From: a bacterium UBA1790
Lineage (GTDB): Bacteria > Bacteroidota > Bacteroidia > Bacteroidales > Muribaculaceae
Direction of reading: 5' to 3'
Length of the DNA stretch: 8,556 bases
NCBI GenBank assembly: GCA_002314465.1
Contig: DCGA01000105.1
Location: 15,473 to 24,028, forward strand
Positions 5,960 to 8,556 of this stretch are shown here, one piece after another. The translations under genes were made by a program, and so were the position numbers. The notes under the pieces are model-generated. The model searched no databases, was not told the DNA's origin, and was given only the letters and a program-made list of their open reading frames with translations. Position 1 is the stretch's first letter; the number at the start of each line of letters is the position of its first letter.

Positions 5960-6877
5960 TTATTTACCGACGTAGAGTGCAGCAAAGAGGATTACCGTGA
6001 AGATGAGCATATTGCGTGCCGTGGCGCCAAGCAACGGGTTCAGTGCCACTCCATCGCGTGTCGTAAGCCTATACCACGACACAGTGTGCAAAACGAGATA
6101 AACCACCGGGGCTGCTATAGTCCAAACAGGGAGGGCGTCGTTGCCCAGGAAACTGGCGAACCACAGCGGGCCAAGCAATGCAACCGCAACATATCCGTTG
6201 ATAAGGTAAGCAGCTGCGGCGGGTTTGCGCCCCCATATCACGACCGAGGTGTTCTTGCCTGCTGCACGATCATCGTCGACATCGCGGTAATTATTCACAA
6301 GCAACACGTTTACACCCATAAAGCCAATGGTCATTGACGCAAGGATTACCAACGGGTGGAACTCAAGGCCGGGCTGTGCAGTGTGAACCTCAACGAAGTG
6401 GGTGAAAACAACAGGGACTATACCGAAGAAGACAAATACCGCCATCTCGCCCAACCCATGATAACTCAGGGGGTAAGGACCTGCGCTGTAGGCCAAGGCA
6501 AAGATTGCAATAAAGACACCCAACGGCAGCATCCACAGACCTCCATATGGCAACAGGCAAAGCCCCACGATGCAGTCAATAACGAGGAGAATGAATGTGA
6601 CGTTGCGCAGCGTTTTGGGCTTAATGTCGCCCTCGGTTACACCGCGACGAGGCCCCACACGACCGGGTTTGTCTGTACCCTTAAGGTAGTCATAGTATTC
6701 GTTGGCCATGTTAGACACAATCTGTGCCAGCAACGCAAACAGCACGCACAGCACCGCCGGGACTAACTTGAACGCATGCTGCCACAAGGCGATGCCTATG
6801 GCAATGACAACACCCGACAGAGAAACCGGCAGGGTACGCAGACGGGCACATTCTATCCAAATCCTAAGCTTTTTCAT
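5960..6877 (-). CDS. menA: 1,4-dihydroxy-2-naphthoate polyprenyltransferase
   Basis: MenA attaches the polyprenyl tail to 1,4-dihydroxy-2-naphthoate in the inner membrane, giving demethylmenaquinone, the precursor of the anaerobic quinone. The 305-residue length is usual for the family. The UbiA-superfamily Asp-rich motifs are present: [14 protein letters not shown] (56-69; the common NDYxD reads NEYYD here) and [16 protein letters not shown] (195-210). The [11 protein letters not shown] segment (73-83) between the first motif and the next helix is typical of MenA rather than UbiA. Roughly eight or nine hydrophobic helices alternate with these loops (for example 17-33, 38-55, 92-110, 113-130, 145-160, 176-194, 250-265 and 288-303). 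The ATG overlaps the hisB stop (ATGA, 6874-6877), which implies translational coupling within the his transcript. The Glu in place of Asp in the first motif is conservative and I expect activity. Confidence 0.94.
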   Translation of the reverse strand: MKKLRIWIECARLRTLPVSLSGVVIAIGIALWQHAFKLVPAVLCVLFALLAQIVSNMANEYYDYLKGTDKPGRVGPRRGVTEGDIKPKTLRNVTFILLVIDCIVGLCLLPYGGLWMLPLGVFIAIFALAYSAGPYPLSYHGLGEMAVFVFFGIVPVVFTHFVEVHTAQPGLEFHPLVILASMTIGFMGVNVLLVNNYRDVDDDRAAGKNTSVVIWGRKPAAAAYLINGYVAVALLGPLWFASFLGNDALPVWTIAAPVVYLVLHTVSWYRLTTRDGVALNPLLGATARNMLIFTVILFAALYVGK

Positions 6878-8016
6878 ATAATGCCCTTGGTTGACGGTAA
6901 CTCATAACGGAAGATATCGCGGCGAATAGCCTGCTTGAGCGAACGGGCGAGAGCCTTGAAGATGCCCTCGATCTTGTGGTGCTCGTTGGTGCCCTGCGCA
7001 CTGATGTAAAGATTCATACGGGCAGCATCGCTCAGACTCTTGAAGAAGTGCATAAACATCTCGGTAGGCATTTCACCTATGTATTCGCGCTTGAACTCGG
7101 CATCCCATACCAGCCAACTGCGTCCACCCAGGTCGAGTGCAACAGTGCACTGGCAATCGTCCATGGGAAGGACAAAACCATAACGGTCGATGCCGCGCTT
7201 GTCGCCAAGCGCTTTGGAGATGGCTTCGCCAAGCACAATGGCAGTATCCTCGATGGTGTGATGCTCATCGACATTGAGGTCACCCTCTACCTTAATAGTG
7301 AGGTTCATTCCCGAATGGCGTCCTATCTGGTCAAGCATATGGTCGAAGAAACCCAGCCCTGTGCTGATGTCGCACTTACCGTTGCCGTCAAGGTCGAGCG
7401 ACACAGTGATACGGGTTTCAGCAGTATTGCGAGTTACAGTTGCAGTGCGAGAACCACAACGGAGGAACTCGGTGATTTGTTGCCAGTTTTTGGCAACTAA
7501 GGCTGTATGCTCTGCGAGAGACGCGTCGGCGAGTTGTTGCATGGCGTTCTCATCCTGAGAGATAAGAATACCCTTGGCGCCGAGGTTGCGCGCGAGCATA
7601 ATATCGGTGAAACGGTCACCTATAACGTAACTACCAGCAAGGTCGTAACTACCGTCCATATACTTGCCCAGCAACGCAGTACCGGGTTTGCGTGTAGGTT
7701 TGTTCTCATGCTCAAAAGTCACGTCTATAACCACATCGTCAAACTTCACGCCCTCGCCCTCAAGAGTCTTCATGATGAGGTTGTGGGGGCCGGTAAAAGT
7801 GTCGGTGGGAAACGACTCGGTGCCCAAGCCGTCTTGGTTGGTCACCATCACCAGTTCGTAGTCGAGAGTGCGCGCAATGAAGGCAAGACTGCCTATCACG
7901 CCCGGCAGGAACTCCAGTTTCTCAAACGAATCGAGTTGGTAGTCAACAGGCGGTTCAACAGCGATAGTGCCGTCGCGATCGATAAAAAGCGCACGCTTGA
8001 GCTGTTTATTTTCCAT
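6874..8016 (-). CDS. hisB: Bifunctional histidinol-phosphatase / imidazoleglycerol-phosphate dehydratase
   Basis: One 380-residue chain carries two non-consecutive steps of histidine synthesis in the cytosol. Residues 1-185 are a HAD phosphatase, converting histidinol phosphate to histidinol. It has FIDRDGT (11-17, nucleophile Asp13 and general acid Asp15), VTNQDG (58-63), RKP (109-111) and GDRFTD (133-138). Residues 190-380 are the dehydratase, converting imidazoleglycerol phosphate to imidazoleacetol phosphate. It has [16 protein letters not shown] (220-235), DEHHTIED (250-257) and EHHKIE (345-350), the manganese-binding His/Glu motifs. The zinc loop known from E. coli HisB (C-x-H-x5-C-x-C before the RKP motif) is missing: the region reads [11 protein letters not shown] and holds no cysteine. 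The start ATG overlaps the end of hisC by 11 nt, and the stop overlaps menA by 4 nt. Confidence 0.97.
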   Translation of the reverse strand: MENKQLKRALFIDRDGTIAVEPPVDYQLDSFEKLEFLPGVIGSLAFIARTLDYELVMVTNQDGLGTESFPTDTFTGPHNLIMKTLEGEGVKFDDVVIDVTFEHENKPTRKPGTALLGKYMDGSYDLAGSYVIGDRFTDIMLARNLGAKGILISQDENAMQQLADASLAEHTALVAKNWQQITEFLRCGSRTATVTRNTAETRITVSLDLDGNGKCDISTGLGFFDHMLDQIGRHSGMNLTIKVEGDLNVDEHHTIEDTAIVLGEAISKALGDKRGIDRYGFVLPMDDCQCTVALDLGGRSWLVWDAEFKREYIGEMPTEMFMHFFKSLSDAARMNLYISAQGTNEHHKIEGIFKALARSLKQAIRRDIFRYELPSTKGII

Positions 8017-8556
8017 ATTCAGTAATTTGTTTCATGAGTGTAACATTCTCGTCGTGAGTACCCACGGTGATGCGCAGGCATCCCTGACACTTCTCCACAC
8101 GGTTGCGGTTGCGCACCACAGTACCCTGTTCCAACAGATACTTATAGAGGGCATCGGCATCGGTGACGCGAACCAGCACAAAATTGGCATCGGTGGGATA
8201 AATGTGCACGACGCAAGGCTGCGAAGCAAGAGAGTCGATGAGCCACTTGCGCTCGTCAAGGAGAGTGCGCACCTGCTGCTCAACCACCTCACGGTTTGCA
8301 AGGCGCTCGGCAACATACTGCTGGGTGAGCATATTCACATTATAGGGATACTTGACATTATTCATCAGAGAGATGATTGCGGGCTGGGCAAACGCCATTC
8401 CCAGTCGCACGCCGGCACTGCCCCATGCCTTGGAGAGAGTCTGCATTACTACAACATTAGGCATTTCGCCCAGGAATTGCAGCATCGAGGGTTTGGACGA
8501 GAAATCGATGTAAGCCTCATCAATCACGACAATGCACTTAGCATCGGCTGCAAAGG
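8006..8556 (-). CDS. hisC: Histidinol-phosphate aminotransferase, 5' end outside the window
   Basis: HisC is a PLP enzyme that transfers an amino group from glutamate to imidazoleacetol phosphate, giving the substrate of the HisB phosphatase domain. The C-terminal half is visible and the frame stays open to the right edge. The GTG at 8527 is internal, since [10 protein letters not shown] is encoded before it. Counting from that [11 protein letters not shown] (2-9) carries the Asp and Tyr that contact the cofactor. [15 protein letters not shown] (29-43) has the PLP lysine Lys33 and the conserved R-x-[13 protein letters not shown] near the end has the arginine expected to bind the substrate carboxylate. 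The motif is usually SKAFGLAG, so Trp for Phe is a mild change. It lies upstream of hisB and overlaps it by 11 nt (8006-8016). hisG and hisD may lie further upstream. Confidence 0.95.
   Translation of the reverse strand, partial: FAADAKCIVVIDEAYIDFSSKPSMLQFLGEMPNVVVMQTLSKAWGSAGVRLGMAFAQPAIISLMNNVKYPYNVNMLTQQYVAERLANREVVEQQVRTLLDERKWLIDSLASQPCVVHIYPTDANFVLVRVTDADALYKYLLEQGTVVRNRNRVEKCQGCLRITVGTHDENVTLMKQITEYGK

Noticed and set aside
6976..8025. + strand open frames over hisB
   Set aside because: hisB on the - strand carries full catalytic motifs throughout; the opposite frames are by-products of its codon usage.
1..8556. CRISPR array, tRNA or rRNA genes
   Set aside because: No regularly spaced repeats, cloverleaf-like segments or rRNA-like sequence were seen on either strand.

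Overview
The window looks like a chromosomal segment of an anaerobic Bacteroidetes bacterium, most likely of the order Bacteroidales. The evidence is a fused HisB of the Bacteroidales kind, menaquinone synthesis (MenA), start codons preceded by A/T-rich leaders rather than strong Shine-Dalgarno sequences, and a secreted glycosidase-like gene beside a TPR-type protein. The family within the order (Muribaculaceae, Prevotellaceae or another) cannot be fixed from this sequence. Six protein genes are present. The first and last run off the window.

Left part, + strand (1-2923): the 3' part of a large helical-repeat (TPR-like) protein, then, 3 nt later, a signal-peptide-bearing putative TIM-barrel glycoside hydrolase. 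They form one transcription unit that ends at a strong intrinsic terminator (2942-2976).

Middle part, + strand (about 2860-4550): this is the unusual region. A visibly A/T-rich gene of unknown function (3236-4297) lies between two copies of the same native DNA. The left copy is the genuine 3' end of the glycosidase gene plus its terminator and a promoter-like leader (2860-3052). The right copy (4301-4538) starts about 3 nt after the foreign gene's stop codon. It is a mosaic: 48 nt from the end of the TPR gene (with a 14-nt deletion), joined at an 8-nt shared word to the last codons of the glycosidase gene, then the same terminator and leader. The region is best read as an insertion accompanied by flank duplication and later internal deletion. 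It leaves the foreign gene and the downstream gene each with a copy of the same leader.

Next, + strand (4551-5885): an unknown protein with an N-terminal Cys/His zinc-ribbon-like module and a long helical, coiled-coil body. It converges on the - strand genes and is separated from them by a hairpin (5907-5938) that can serve as a shared terminator.

Right part, - strand (8556-5960): hisC (partial), hisB (histidinol-phosphatase fused to imidazoleglycerol-phosphate dehydratase) and menA. Their reading frames overlap by 11 nt and 4 nt, so they are probably cotranscribed and translationally coupled. HisB and HisC together supply three enzymatic steps of histidine synthesis. MenA commits dihydroxynaphthoate to menaquinone and has no biochemical link to the other two; it appears simply to share the operon.
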